This document shows positions 12,301 through 20,678 of a DNA stretch of 64,000 nt, one piece after another; positions within the stretch are counted from its first letter, which is position 1; every line of letters begins with the position of its first letter. The notes under the pieces are model-generated. The model was not told the origin of the DNA and did no database searches. It saw only the letters and a program-made list of their open reading frames with translations. Source of the stretch: Trifolium pratense (lineage: Eukaryota > Streptophyta > Magnoliopsida > Fabales > Fabaceae); assembly GCF_020283565.1 (NCBI RefSeq), contig NC_060062.1:24116251-24180250 (forward strand), given 5' to 3'. The position numbers were made by a program, and so were the translations under genes.

Positions 12301-14616
12301 GTTAGCAAGCTGGGTCTTGTGAACATTTTCAACCCTCCAACTTGTGGCGAGGTAACAATAGAATGAGTAAGCTGTTACTAACTGTTAGAGTTAGTTATTT
12401 TCTGTTTGAAGTTAGTTAGAATAGATTGCCCATGTGTATCTGTTAGTTAGTGCCAGCTATTGTGTAACTAACTTGTAATGTATCTTCATTTTTCCAATCT
12501 AATGAGAATTGTTCTTACTCATTCTTCTTCTAGTTTCTCTAAGTTTTCTATGCAAATCAAGTTTACTGATAGAGTCTAAACTAGAACAATCCTAAATCCA
12601 CAGACAAGTTTCTAGAGCCACAAATGATAACTCTTATTCATGAAGGCATATTCACATATAGAAGTCAAGTTGATTGTCATTCTTGTGTCTGGCCATAAGA
12701 GTTTAGAGAGGCTGGTCTATATGTCAGATTCGCCAAACTGAACAAAACCTTGTCAGTCAAAGCATATTGGCATACAACTAAACTACAAGCTATCTTAAGC
12801 AACAGATTGGAGGAAACTTGGTGCAGGAAGTTACCGGAAGGCAAATTGCATCTATGTAAGCATTGCAATTTTCACATTAGTCCCTCCATCCTCATAGAAA
12901 AAGTAAATGTTAATTAAGGAGACAAGAAACTTGAATTAGAAGCACAAAGCAATCGAGACAATAACTGATAAGGAATCATTAATACTAAATTTTTCAAATG
13001 ACATTACACTTCAACAAATGATGAAATTTCAAATAATTCTTAAAGATCAGAACAAATGGAAGCCTAAGCACAGGACCATACTAGGATGGAGATATCATCT
13101 ATTCATAACGCCAAAATAAATCATAGAATAATACCTGAGATTTAAGAATTTCACGCTCATTTTCTAATGCATCCAAAGACACAAGTTCCTTTGTTAAGAA
13201 TACTGGTTTTGCCGCCACTACATGCATGGCCAATTCTGATCCAACACGTTGGAGTGCATCTACTTGTGTTTTACCACCATCAACTTCAAGAGATAAGATC
13301 CCAGCAATGCGACCCAAACCTAATAATCAAACAAGAAGATGTCAGGATCTTCGTCTGGGTCATGTTTTTAGGTGTTGCGTATAATTTGGTACTTAGAACA
13401 AGATATCACGAAAGAAAATTAAAGCAAACTTGTGTGTGTGTCCGCGGTAACGAAAACTGATAATATGAACTGAGTTTTTTAAAAAAATGATTTTGATTAA
13501 AAATGAGTTGAATTTAAAATGACTTATATTTAAGTTTACGTAAAAGTGAGTTGAATGATAAATTTTTTGGAGCAAAAGCTCGAAATCATAGCTCTAAGGT
13601 AGAATTCATTTGAACGAACATGAATTCTCAAATATGTCAAAATCAATTTTATGCATCTCAATGCTCACAAAACTGTGAGGGCAAACATGCACGATCGTTA
13701 TATTAGCTTTGTGTGTTAGAAATAAATTATTGCTGGAATCAAAAAATAAAATTTGGATTGAGATGAGTTTGAGTAGTTACTTACCAGGTTGGGGACTGGT
13801 ATGAAGATATGTAGATACAAGACCGTTAGATGGTGCAGGCATCACATAACCTCTTCTGAGTTTTACATTCTCTCCCATGATAGCAGCTACTTCAGTGATA
13901 GCATTTTGAACGGTAGTTTCTCCATTGATCTTTGGATGTTGAAGATTCAATCTCATCTCCTGGTCAAAGAGGGATTCATTCATTTCAATTCAAGTGCACA
14001 ACAATTAAGAAAGAAAAATGAGTTGAAGGAAATAAGAGATTAGTTAGTTACTTCCTCTAGTCTTTTTTATAAGAAACAATTCACTTCTTAGATTCATTGA
14101 ATAACCGATGTATGTGGTATATATTTAGACCATATACATCAGTTATTCAAAGTGAATTGTTTTTTCTAAAGAGGACCGGAGGGAGTAGTTAGTTACCTCC
14201 AAAGATTGAGGTCCAAAGTTAAAGGAAGAAGAATTAGGAAGCAATAAAGCTTGGTTAGCCAGAGATAGTGCCAAGTGTTGAAAGATGTCATTTCTGGCAA
14301 CGAAATCAGTTTCGCAGTTGAGTTCAATGAGAGCAGTTTTGTGGTCGTTTTGAGCAAGAGCGAGCAAACCTTCTGAAGCAGTGCGAGATGATTTTTTGGA
14401 AGCGAGAACAATTCCCCTTTTTCTCAGTTCCTTCTGAGCAGCGTCGATGTCCCAATTGGAATCGACAAGAGCCGCTTTCACGTCTTTAATGGGAGCGCTT
14501 GTTCTTTCTCTCAATTGCTTTATCAAATTCATTTCATTGGATGCCGAAAATGATGAATAATTGGCACCGGTGAACAGCTTCATATAAACACGTCTGCCAG
14601 CTCCGCATACAGCCAT
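3354..14616 (-). CDS. EFTS: Elongation factor Ts, mitochondrial (six coding exons, 345 aa)
   Basis: Nucleotide-exchange factor that recycles EF-Tu-GDP in organellar translation. Coding exons on the minus strand are 14616-14197, 13959-13785, 13319-13135, 6823-6698, 5257-5169 and 3396-3354; all use GT-AG introns and the lengths sum to 1038 bp in frame. The start at 14616 follows a probable 5' UTR acceptor (CAG at 14623-14621). An in-frame upstream ATG at 14679 is the alternative. Residues 1-26 are Arg/Ser-rich without acids, like a mitochondrial transit peptide. The UBA-like N-terminal module is at about 30-68, with family signature 1 around RTSAP (38-42) and signature 2 [12 protein letters not shown] at 98-109. 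The dimerisation half follows and ends in [14 protein letters not shown]. Intron 3 is 6.3 kb because of a tandem Copia insertion, and intron 5 holds another Copia remnant. Mitochondrial rather than plastid targeting is inferred from length and single-copy domain layout. Confidence 0.93.
4016..5059 (+). mobile_element. Internally deleted Copia retrotransposon remnant in EF-Ts intron 5
   Basis: About 40 bp of a 5' LTR (TGTTAAAATCAAG at 4016) jumps directly into the end of pol. The RNase H region at about 4150-4625 reads [38 protein letters not shown] and DIFTKSL, with one in-frame stop after TWLR. A purine tract (GAGGAGGAG) precedes the 3' LTR, which begins TGTTAGAATCAAG at 4635. The LTR end near 5059 is uncertain and I see no clear target duplication. 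It lies antisense to EF-Ts and cannot be autonomous. Confidence 0.8.
5535..5625. repeat. ACATACGTATGT-rich palindromic repeat
   Basis: A short run of nested inverted repeats built on CATACGTATG and ACAAACATACG inside EF-Ts intron 4. It could form a cruciform or hairpin. No coding content. Confidence 0.5.
7288..8319 (+). CDS. Copia GAG polyprotein, copy 1 (343 aa, intact)
   Basis: Complete Copia GAG ORF with a start 65 bp after the primer-binding site. A low-complexity Asn/Ser N-terminus leads into a UBN2/Retrotran_gag-type domain at about residues 28-230, including [12 protein letters not shown] and an insert with [16 protein letters not shown]. An [14 protein letters not shown] basic patch precedes a CCHC zinc knuckle ([14 protein letters not shown]) near residues 290-305. 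The ORF stops with TAA, so GAG is not continuous with the pol remains. GAG would assemble the cytoplasmic particle and package RNA. Expression is not shown. Confidence 0.85.
   Translation: MARTTNNSNNASGSASSSSLDPYYIHPSENPTTICISPQLEGESNYHGWAKHMQRVLATKNKFRFVDGSIPVPSEDDLNFVAWEQCNNLVHSWLINSMKPQVTESVVYIENAIDVWKDLKEWYLQGDRVRVATLYQEISNFKQGNCRVSDYFTEMRAMWEELDQFRPIPQCTCPHRCVCAAMRSARLFKTEDKIIQFLMGLNEQFQHIRCQVLLMEPLPTINKVLSMVLQEERQQSYGLTPQIEGKNEVSDALVNAVDSNGAWRGYGRGRGSSYYQGGRGRGNHTNSTKVCTYCGKNGHTVDICYKKHGYPLNWGYARGNNGSNAYANNVEVGNGNEGVSNTS
8382..9692 (+). pseudogene. Copia pol remnants, copy 1 (integrase, RT, RNase H pieces)
   Basis: Broken pol after gag. An integrase C-terminal fragment at 8382-8612 has [18 protein letters not shown] linker and RT start follow with frame changes ([13 protein letters not shown], then [18 protein letters not shown] at about 8877-9149). 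The RT is cut before its YVDD box. RNase H remains follow at about 9290-9692 ([39 protein letters not shown]). The protease, the integrase catalytic core and the RT active site are absent, so the element cannot move without help. Confidence 0.8.
9962..10993 (+). CDS. Copia GAG polyprotein, copy 2 (343 aa, intact)
   Basis: Residue-for-residue the same as the ORF 2674 bp upstream, with the same GAG domain, glycine/arginine patch and CCHC knuckle. It follows the middle, chimeric LTR and its primer site. Identity of the two copies, including the TAA and downstream sequence, points to a very recent duplication or an assembly repeat. It is the same gene family and likely role as copy 1; no independent evidence of expression. 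Confidence 0.85.
   Translation: MARTTNNSNNASGSASSSSLDPYYIHPSENPTTICISPQLEGESNYHGWAKHMQRVLATKNKFRFVDGSIPVPSEDDLNFVAWEQCNNLVHSWLINSMKPQVTESVVYIENAIDVWKDLKEWYLQGDRVRVATLYQEISNFKQGNCRVSDYFTEMRAMWEELDQFRPIPQCTCPHRCVCAAMRSARLFKTEDKIIQFLMGLNEQFQHIRCQVLLMEPLPTINKVLSMVLQEERQQSYGLTPQIEGKNEVSDALVNAVDSNGAWRGYGRGRGSSYYQGGRGRGNHTNSTKVCTYCGKNGHTVDICYKKHGYPLNWGYARGNNGSNAYANNVEVGNGNEGVSNTS
11056..12366 (+). pseudogene. Copia pol remnants, copy 2
   Basis: Exact second copy of the integrase/RT/RNase H fragments, with the same stops, the same deletion before the RT active-site box and the same RNase H end. The damage therefore predates the tandem duplication. Confidence 0.8.
14051..14185. mobile_element. Stowaway-like MITE in EF-Ts intron 1
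   Basis: A 135-bp foldback element flanked by TA on both sides. The left end is CTTCCTCTAGTCTTTTTTAT and the right end read in reverse is CTCCCTCCGGTCCTCTTTAG. The arms continue inward through AACAATTCACTT and GAATAACCGATGTATGTGG. It ends 11 bp from the intron 1 splice donor (at 14196). Confidence 0.75.
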
Positions 14617-14620
14617 GGCG

Positions 14621-15310
14621 CTGCACTCACACGTCCAACTTAGAAGGGAAACACTAACAAGAAAAACAAAGGGAAACATTTAACAAACAAAAAAAAAATC
14701 AAATACATATCTTATCATTATGTGAAACTAAAATTACAAAATGGAAAAATCACCATAGCAACATCTTATGATATTTAAGAAATAACAGCATATTAAATAA
14801 CAAGGGAATGATATTGACAATGATCATAAAATGCTGAATCTTATACCATGACAACTAATTAACCTCATAGAGTTCTTAACATGTTCGCTAATCCACTTGA
14901 TAATTGTCATATCATATGTTTAGTAAATTTGGAAATTAGCCACAATTCCACCGTGGCTAAACATGACTTCCACCTTGAGTAAAATTGAAACGACAACAAC
15001 TACACATTTGTGGGTTTTAAACGAAACGGAGGTAAACGAGAAACAAAATAAAGAGGAAGTAAAACCAGAATTTTAGTGATAGATTTAAACAAACTGAGAA
15101 TTGAACACAAACCACGAGGTTCGCCGTCGCGTTTCAGAGAGGGAGATGAGAGAGAGGACAAAGCTTACCGGTCGCCGGCGCGTTTTAGAGAGGGAGAGGA
15201 AAGTGACTGGATTTGTTCACGCGAGATAGAGGTTCGCCGTCGACGGTGAGGCACTGGTGCGGTGCGGTGCGGTCTGGCGTGTTTGGAAAGAGGAAGACAG
15301 AGTGTGGTAA
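14621..15310 (-). promoter_or_regulatory. EF-Ts 5' UTR, its probable intron, and promoter
   Basis: On the minus strand a donor-like CCG/GTAAGC lies at 15169-15165. A pyrimidine-rich acceptor ending GAGTGCAG is at 14621, five bases before the ATG. A non-coding first exon at about 15169-15300 (GC- and purine-rich, with CGCCGGCGACC motifs), spliced just before the start, is the simplest reading. This is inference; transcripts would settle it. Confidence 0.45.
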
Positions 15311-17740
15311 CACGTGAGAGGAATCTGGGAATGAATTTCCTATTTATTTTATTTTGTGTTTTTTAATTATTATTTTTCTTTTAAAGAATTAACTAGGTTA
15401 TTATGTCACCAAATATGCCAAGTCATAGTCCAACTTGTTTAGTCAGGGGCAAAAGCAAAGAATCTTGAGATTGCAAGGGAGGAATCCAAAAAAAATATTT
15501 TGCAGGGGGTAAAAGTCTATTTACCCTAAATTTAAAAGGGAATGGTACATGCACTGATTCGTTGCGTTTTTCGGCGAAGCGACTAAATTCACTTGCGTTT
15601 TCCGATGGCTTCTGCTTCTCGAACAAAATTGAGTAATTGCAACTTTAACTTTTCTCTATTTTATGGAACTACTGAGTTTATTTTCTTTAGGGTTTTAGTT
15701 TTTTTTTTTTAATGGGTTTTTGTAAAACAAAATAAGAAAAAATGTTTTTATTCTATTTATTTTAATTTTTTTTGTAGATTTTTCTCTATGTATTGTATTG
15801 TATATATAAACATAAGTATTAAGACTTAAGTAGGTTTGTAGATGTCATATTTTTTTTAATTTATAATTTATTGAATTATTCTTAATAAAAAATGACAACA
15901 TTTGCATATGTTTGTTATGACATTGTGGTTTTGAAAGAGAAGAAATGATAAGTTGTGGAATGATGTTGATGAAGAAAGTGTCCTTCAAATTCAATATAGT
16001 TTGTGTGTGACTCAATTTTTTAATGGTTTTTTTTTTTTTGAAGGGGAATTTTTTAATGGTTGGACGTGTTAACAAAAGAGGAATACAAAGAGTAAAGACA
16101 AAAGGATGTTAGAGTTTCATTACAATGAACAAAGCTTGAATACAAAAATGTTATCCTAAGTATATATAACTTGTTTTAGTTTAGTTAAAAATATACGATT
16201 ATCTTGATTTTTTAAGGAAAATTATGTTTTTATAAAATAAATTGGATGTGGCATTAAAAATTAAAATTCCAACTAAGCTTGACACATCATCAAAAGTAAA
16301 GATTTCAAGGTCTAGGTGTCCATTAGCGGGGGGAATCACAATTTTTTCTTTTACGAGGGTAAAATAAAATTCATCTACTTTGCAGGAGGGTAAAAAGATA
16401 TTTACCCATAATTTTATTTTTAAATTAGAAATTTAAGTGTCGTGAATATTAATTAAAGCAAATATGACAAAATTAATATATTATTAATTTTAAATAAAAA
16501 TAAATATTAAATATTGGATAATTCACACTTAATTGATTTTCTCTCGTTTTCATTAGTTTAATATGACGTATATAGTCATGCATTTCAATAACAAATAACA
16601 CAACAACTATATTCCCATTAATATATCTTGTAAAGAAATCATATGTCTCTCATTTTTTTTAACGTATTAAATATGACTCTTTAAATCATACATATCAATT
16701 ATGAAGCTATATTGAATATTATATATGATTGAAATACAAAATAATTGTATATTTTCACTCGTATTTTTTATTTGATTTTTACGAAACCCCTATTATACTA
16801 TGTATCTTTTTTTTTACAATATTTAGGTATCTATTATTAATCAAATAACTTATTATATTTAAATGTCCAAATTTTTAGTTCAACGGACAGAAATGTTGAA
16901 ATTGTTCGGTCAGACGTCATTTCGTCTATCTACATAAAAAAATTTATTGTATTTAAATAATTGCATAAAATTTTGTAATATTATGTTATTTTATCAAAAT
17001 ATAATAATTACATATTTGTTTTTGCTTCTCAGTTGTTTTTATCTATTTTTTTTCACAACGTGCATAAAAATAGAAAACATTGTTGGAAACACACGAGTAC
17101 TAAAAATTAATATTTATCTACTCTTAATGTGCTTCCTTCCTCCGTCCCTTTTAATAAGCAAATATTCTCATGTATACTATTATAAAAAATAATCACAAGT
17201 GTATGTAATTGTTGCTCATATAATTGTTAACATAAACTATTATAAAAAATTAAGCGTTACTAAGACATTGTATTTATTTATTATTAATATGATAAAAGTA
17301 TTTATTTATTATTAATACGATAAAATTGACATTTTGAATTGACTAAAAAAAATTAAGTTTGAATTGTCAGGTGAAAACGTGCAAGTTTAAATGATTTTAC
17401 TGATTGTATAGTGAGTTAAATTGTGTAAACTCGTTTTGCCTTTCGATTTTACTCAATTTTTTTTTTAAACTCAACAAAAACGATAAAGATATAAGAGACA
17501 CTTATAACAAATTCATCCTCTACCAAAACACCGGAGGGTTCAATAATTAAAAAAACGAAAGATAAATATGGTTCCTTTTTTTCCTTACCTCAAGCTTTCA
17601 TGAGATTCAAGCTCGAGGCAGTTTCCATTTTGTCAAGTTTATTGCGCACACATGCATATAACAAATTACTACATGTTAGCACATTTAAGAATAAAATACG
17701 TGCTATCACCCATAGGACTTCCAGAGAACCATTTTAATTT
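15310..17740. other. AT-rich intergenic region without a recognised gene
   Basis: No convincing gene on either strand. A short ATG-led stretch at about 15604 (MASASRTKLSN) runs into low-complexity T-rich DNA and stops. GGGTAAA-type phrases near 15505 and 16390 suggest an old decayed repeat. The rest is A/T homopolymer-rich. Confidence 0.4.
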
Positions 17741-17747
17741 GGCAAAT

Positions 17748-17919
17748 GCTAAATAGTGCCCCCGGGGCACTCTTTAAGCCCTTAAATAGTAAGTTTTTTA
17801 TAGAATTTTTATGGAAATGTGTAAAGTCAACGCATTGGAAATTGGAGTGTTTAATTTTTTGAATAAAAAGTTTCTTTTAATAGAATGCTTAAAGAGTGTC
17901 TCGGGGGCATTCGTTAGCA
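17748..17919. mobile_element. Palindromic-TIR MITE abutting the eIF5A stop codon
   Basis: Left arm TGCTAAATAGTGCCCCCGGG continues with GCACTCTTTAAG. Right arm is CTTAAAGAGTGTCTCGGGGG, then CATTCGTTAGCA. It is 172 bp long. A second copy in the opposite orientation lies at 35454-35626. The element ends 8 bp beyond the eIF5A stop codon, so it must form most of that gene's 3' UTR or lie just after it. Confidence 0.75.
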
Positions 17920-17927
17920 AGACCCTT

Positions 17928-18410
17928 TTAATTTTTAGGACCAATGTCCTCCAGGGCACATATATGTTCTTCTCCCATTGCAGACATGACAGAAACCACA
18001 AGATCTTTTCCTTCAGCAAATCCATCTTTAATCTGAGTAAGCAGACTATCATCAGTGGGAAGTTTCAGATCATCCTTGGTACTTCCGTTATCAGTCAACA
18101 GACTCACAAAACCATCTTCAGAGATATCAATCAGCTGATAATCAGTACGATTCACATGAGGAACATCACAATTGTGAGATGAAGGAACAATATCTTCAAG
18201 CTTTTTGCCGTTGAAGATATCAATTGCAACAAAGTGACACTTTGCATGTCCATGCTTTCCTGTTTTTGAAATAGAAACTTCAACAACCTTGTAAGGTCTG
18301 CCCTTGATGACGATGTAACCGTTTTTGCGGATGGTACCGGCCTGCTGAGGGTAGGTTTTGGAGGCTCCGGCATCGGCAACTGAATCGAAGTGGTGTTCCT
18401 CGTCCGACAT
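17928..18410 (-). CDS. Eukaryotic translation initiation factor 5A (eIF5A), intronless, 160 aa
   Basis: Binds the ribosomal E site and rescues stalls at proline-rich and other hard sequences. It works only after deoxyhypusine synthase and hydroxylase modify one lysine. The hypusine loop SKTGKHGHAK is intact, with the target lysine at residue 52. The N-terminal SH3-like domain (about 20-85, KNGYIVIKGRPYKVVEV) and the C-terminal OB fold (about 86-155, DYQLIDISEDGFVSLL) are both complete, ending DIGPKN. Length matches plant eIF5A. Plant eIF5A genes usually have several introns and this one has none, suggesting a processed retrocopy that kept a full frame. The 5' leader carries repeated CAGAAAAACATCA-like phrases. 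A MITE begins right after the stop. Whether it is expressed is unknown. Confidence 0.95.
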   Translation of the reverse strand: MSDEEHHFDSVADAGASKTYPQQAGTIRKNGYIVIKGRPYKVVEVSISKTGKHGHAKCHFVAIDIFNGKKLEDIVPSSHNCDVPHVNRTDYQLIDISEDGFVSLLTDNGSTKDDLKLPTDDSLLTQIKDGFAEGKDLVVSVMSAMGEEHICALEDIGPKN

Positions 18411-18524
18411 GATTGATGATGTTTTTCTGTTGCGTGGTTTTCTGTTGTGATGTTTTTCTGATTGATGATGATTTTACTCAAAATGATTTTAGCTCCAATG
18501 TAACACGAAAGTCATACCAAATTG

Positions 18525-18745
18525 TGTTCATTATTCAAGTAATTTTACAACGTACAATATAATCACTTAAGTGTTGCAAATTTTGTTCATTATTCAAGTA
18601 ATTTTACAATGTACACTATAATCACTTAAGTGTTGCAAATTCTGTGCACTATTCAAGTAATTTATAAAGTAATTTTACAATGTATACTCTATAATCACTT
18701 AAGTGTTGCAAATTTTGTCCATTCTATTCATTATTTAAGTGTTGT
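18525..18745. repeat. Tandem repeat upstream of eIF5A, about 70 bp x 3-4
   Basis: Units carry CATTATTCAAGTAATTTTAC, then AA(C/T)GTACA(A/C)TATAATCACT, then TAAGTGTTGCAAATT. Three clear copies begin near 18528, 18593 and 18655, and a shorter one near 18728. They lie within 350 bp upstream of the eIF5A start. Confidence 0.75.
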
Positions 18746-19059
18746 AAACCTGTCTGGAATCACTTTCACTTTATCTATTCTGGTTTAAAGGTCAATTCTA
18801 ACATCAAATTATTTAAACCCGAGAAAAAGTAAGATGCTCATGGGTCCAACCGGTTCATTATCCGACACATTATCTCAAGATGTCAAACGACACACATCTC
18901 TCAGAAGAAAAAGAGTTGATATACTGTTTGTCAATAAAAAAATATAAAATGTCAATAAAAAAAATAATGACTTGATAAATTTCCATGTACATTAGAAAAC
19001 ATAAAGGAAAGAATGGATATAATGTAATCAATTACTGCAAATTCTATTTTCATCTACAC

Positions 19060-19590
19060 ATATCCAACGAGGCACTAGCAGTATTAATCAACAAGTGCAA
19101 ATAAACATAATTATAACGATAACATGAGAAACATGTTTGCTTTTACTTTTCCATTCAAAAATTGCGGCGAAACATAATTAGAACGTTAACATGCGAAATA
19201 GATCGAAAACAAAACAAATAGAGCATAATCTGGATGATTTAAAAAATAGAACATAACACGAGAAACCTCTTTCTAACATATCAATCAACAAGTCAAGAGA
19301 AACATGCATATGTTTGCTTTTATTTTTCCATTCAAAAATTGCAGAGAAACATTAGAATTAGAATTAGAATGTTAACATGAGAAATAGATCGAAACATGAC
19401 AAATAGAGCATAATGTATAGATGATTTAAGAAACAGAACATGAACACGAGAAACCTCTTTCTAACCTATCAATCAACAAATGAAGAGAAACATGTTTGCT
19501 TTTATTTTTCCATTCAAAAATTGCAGAGAAATATAATTAGAATGTTAACATGATAAATAGATCGAAACATGACAAATAGAGCACAATGTA
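19060..19590. repeat. Tandem repeat, about 180 bp x 3
   Basis: Each unit holds TTTGCTTTTA(C/T)TTTTCCATTC, AAAAATTGC, GTTAACATG and AAATAGATCGAAA. The TTTGCTTTTA landmarks are near 19136, 19313 and 19495. The third unit is shortened. No coding potential. Confidence 0.75.
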
Positions 19591-19734
19591 GATGACTTAA
19601 GTGGATGAAAAGTTGCTAAAATTGCTTAGATGTAGATTGTAGCAAGAGAAGTGCGGTATGGTGGAGGAAGTCGATTGTGGGTGAGGTAAAATGTGGACGT
19701 GGTAAGGAACAAGGTTGTTAAGGCATAGGAACAT

Positions 19735-19990
19735 GTCTTCGAGATGATAATGGTGAGTTCATACAAGCGAAAACGGCTTAGTTTCAAGGTCTACCACAAC
19801 CTCAAGGAGGCATTAATTTGGCTTGGTAATATGAGTTTGACCGCAATGTCAATTGAACTTGATTGCAAATATGTGGTTGATGACATCTCTAGTAAACTAA
19901 GAGCATCTTTAATAGGGGTATTTAAAAGAGATTTATACACTAATGATCCGTATTTTATTTTTTTTCTTATCATTGGAGCAATTGTGACAT
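19735..19990 (+). pseudogene. RNase H fragment of a non-LTR retrotransposon
   Basis: After one frame shift the plus strand gives KEALIWLGNMSLTAMSIELD followed by CKYVVDDISSKL. This matches the RNase H (RVT_3) segment found at the end of plant LINEs and in free-standing pseudogenes: helix, strand with ELDCK, then VVD. Upstream residues (DNGEFIQAKT) are in another frame. A short dead relic. Confidence 0.5.
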
Positions 19991-20678
19991 GGACAAAGTG
20001 AGTATCGAAAAATTGATTCAAGTACCTTTTTCGAAATGTTTGTAAAATTTCACTTAGTTCATTACAAAACTTTTAAGATAAATCTCGTATAAATTCCTTA
20101 AGTATCAAAGTGTTTGTACAACTTAACTTAATTCAAGGTAAGTCTCGTGTAAGTTCCTTGTTAAGTTTTAAAATGTTTGCAACGTTTGTTTCAGAAAGAA
20201 AAAAAAATTAAATAAACTCTTGTATAAAATCCGTATAAACTGTTTCTATACTTGATTGAAATGATTGTGAAAAAAACTTGATGCATCTGTAACTACATCG
20301 TAAACTATTTCAAACACCTTATTCAACTTGAGACTGTTTAAAAGGTTAGTTGTAATCTCTTGTTTTTTTCTTTTTCTATTTTTTTTTTTTGAAATAAAGT
20401 TGTCTCTACCACTGAGCCAGAATTTTATTAACATAGATCCTCAAACCATAGATAAAGTTTTGACAACAAAAAAACACATGGATGGAAATTACTACTGCGT
20501 TTAATCTCATAAACTTGGAAAATATACATATGAGCTATGTTGCCAATGGTGATATAAGTCATCTTTTCCAATACAAATATTACAAATTGGATACAAAGAT
20601 GTCAACATCTCTCTTACAATATATATCAAGGTACAATGTAGAGAGGCTGCATTGCAAGACTAGAAAGTATAAACTTGT

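Larger units (their letters stand above)
6988..12571 (+). mobile_element. Tandem Copia array: LTR-body-LTR-body-LTR, in EF-Ts intron 3
   Basis: Three LTRs (6988-7223, 9680-9897, 12354-12571) flank two bodies that repeat with a 2674-bp period. A tRNA-Met-type primer site (TGGTATCATAGAGCC) follows LTRs 1 and 2 at 7224 and 9898. AGTCT lies immediately before LTR1 (6983-6987) and again at 12573-12577 after LTR3, a likely target duplication with one extra base. LTR1 has a 17-bp segment (AGGTTATATAACCTTGT) missing from LTR2 and LTR3. LTR3 alone has TTTCTCTAAG where LTR1 and LTR2 have TTTCTTTAAG. The middle LTR is therefore a chimera of the outer two. The LTR ends are not canonical TG/CA, so boundaries carry a few bases of doubt. 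Confidence 0.88.

Noticed and set aside
15604..15720. ATG-led frame MASASRTKLSN as a first exon divergent from EF-Ts
   Set aside because: It quickly becomes low-complexity and no donor or second exon was found.
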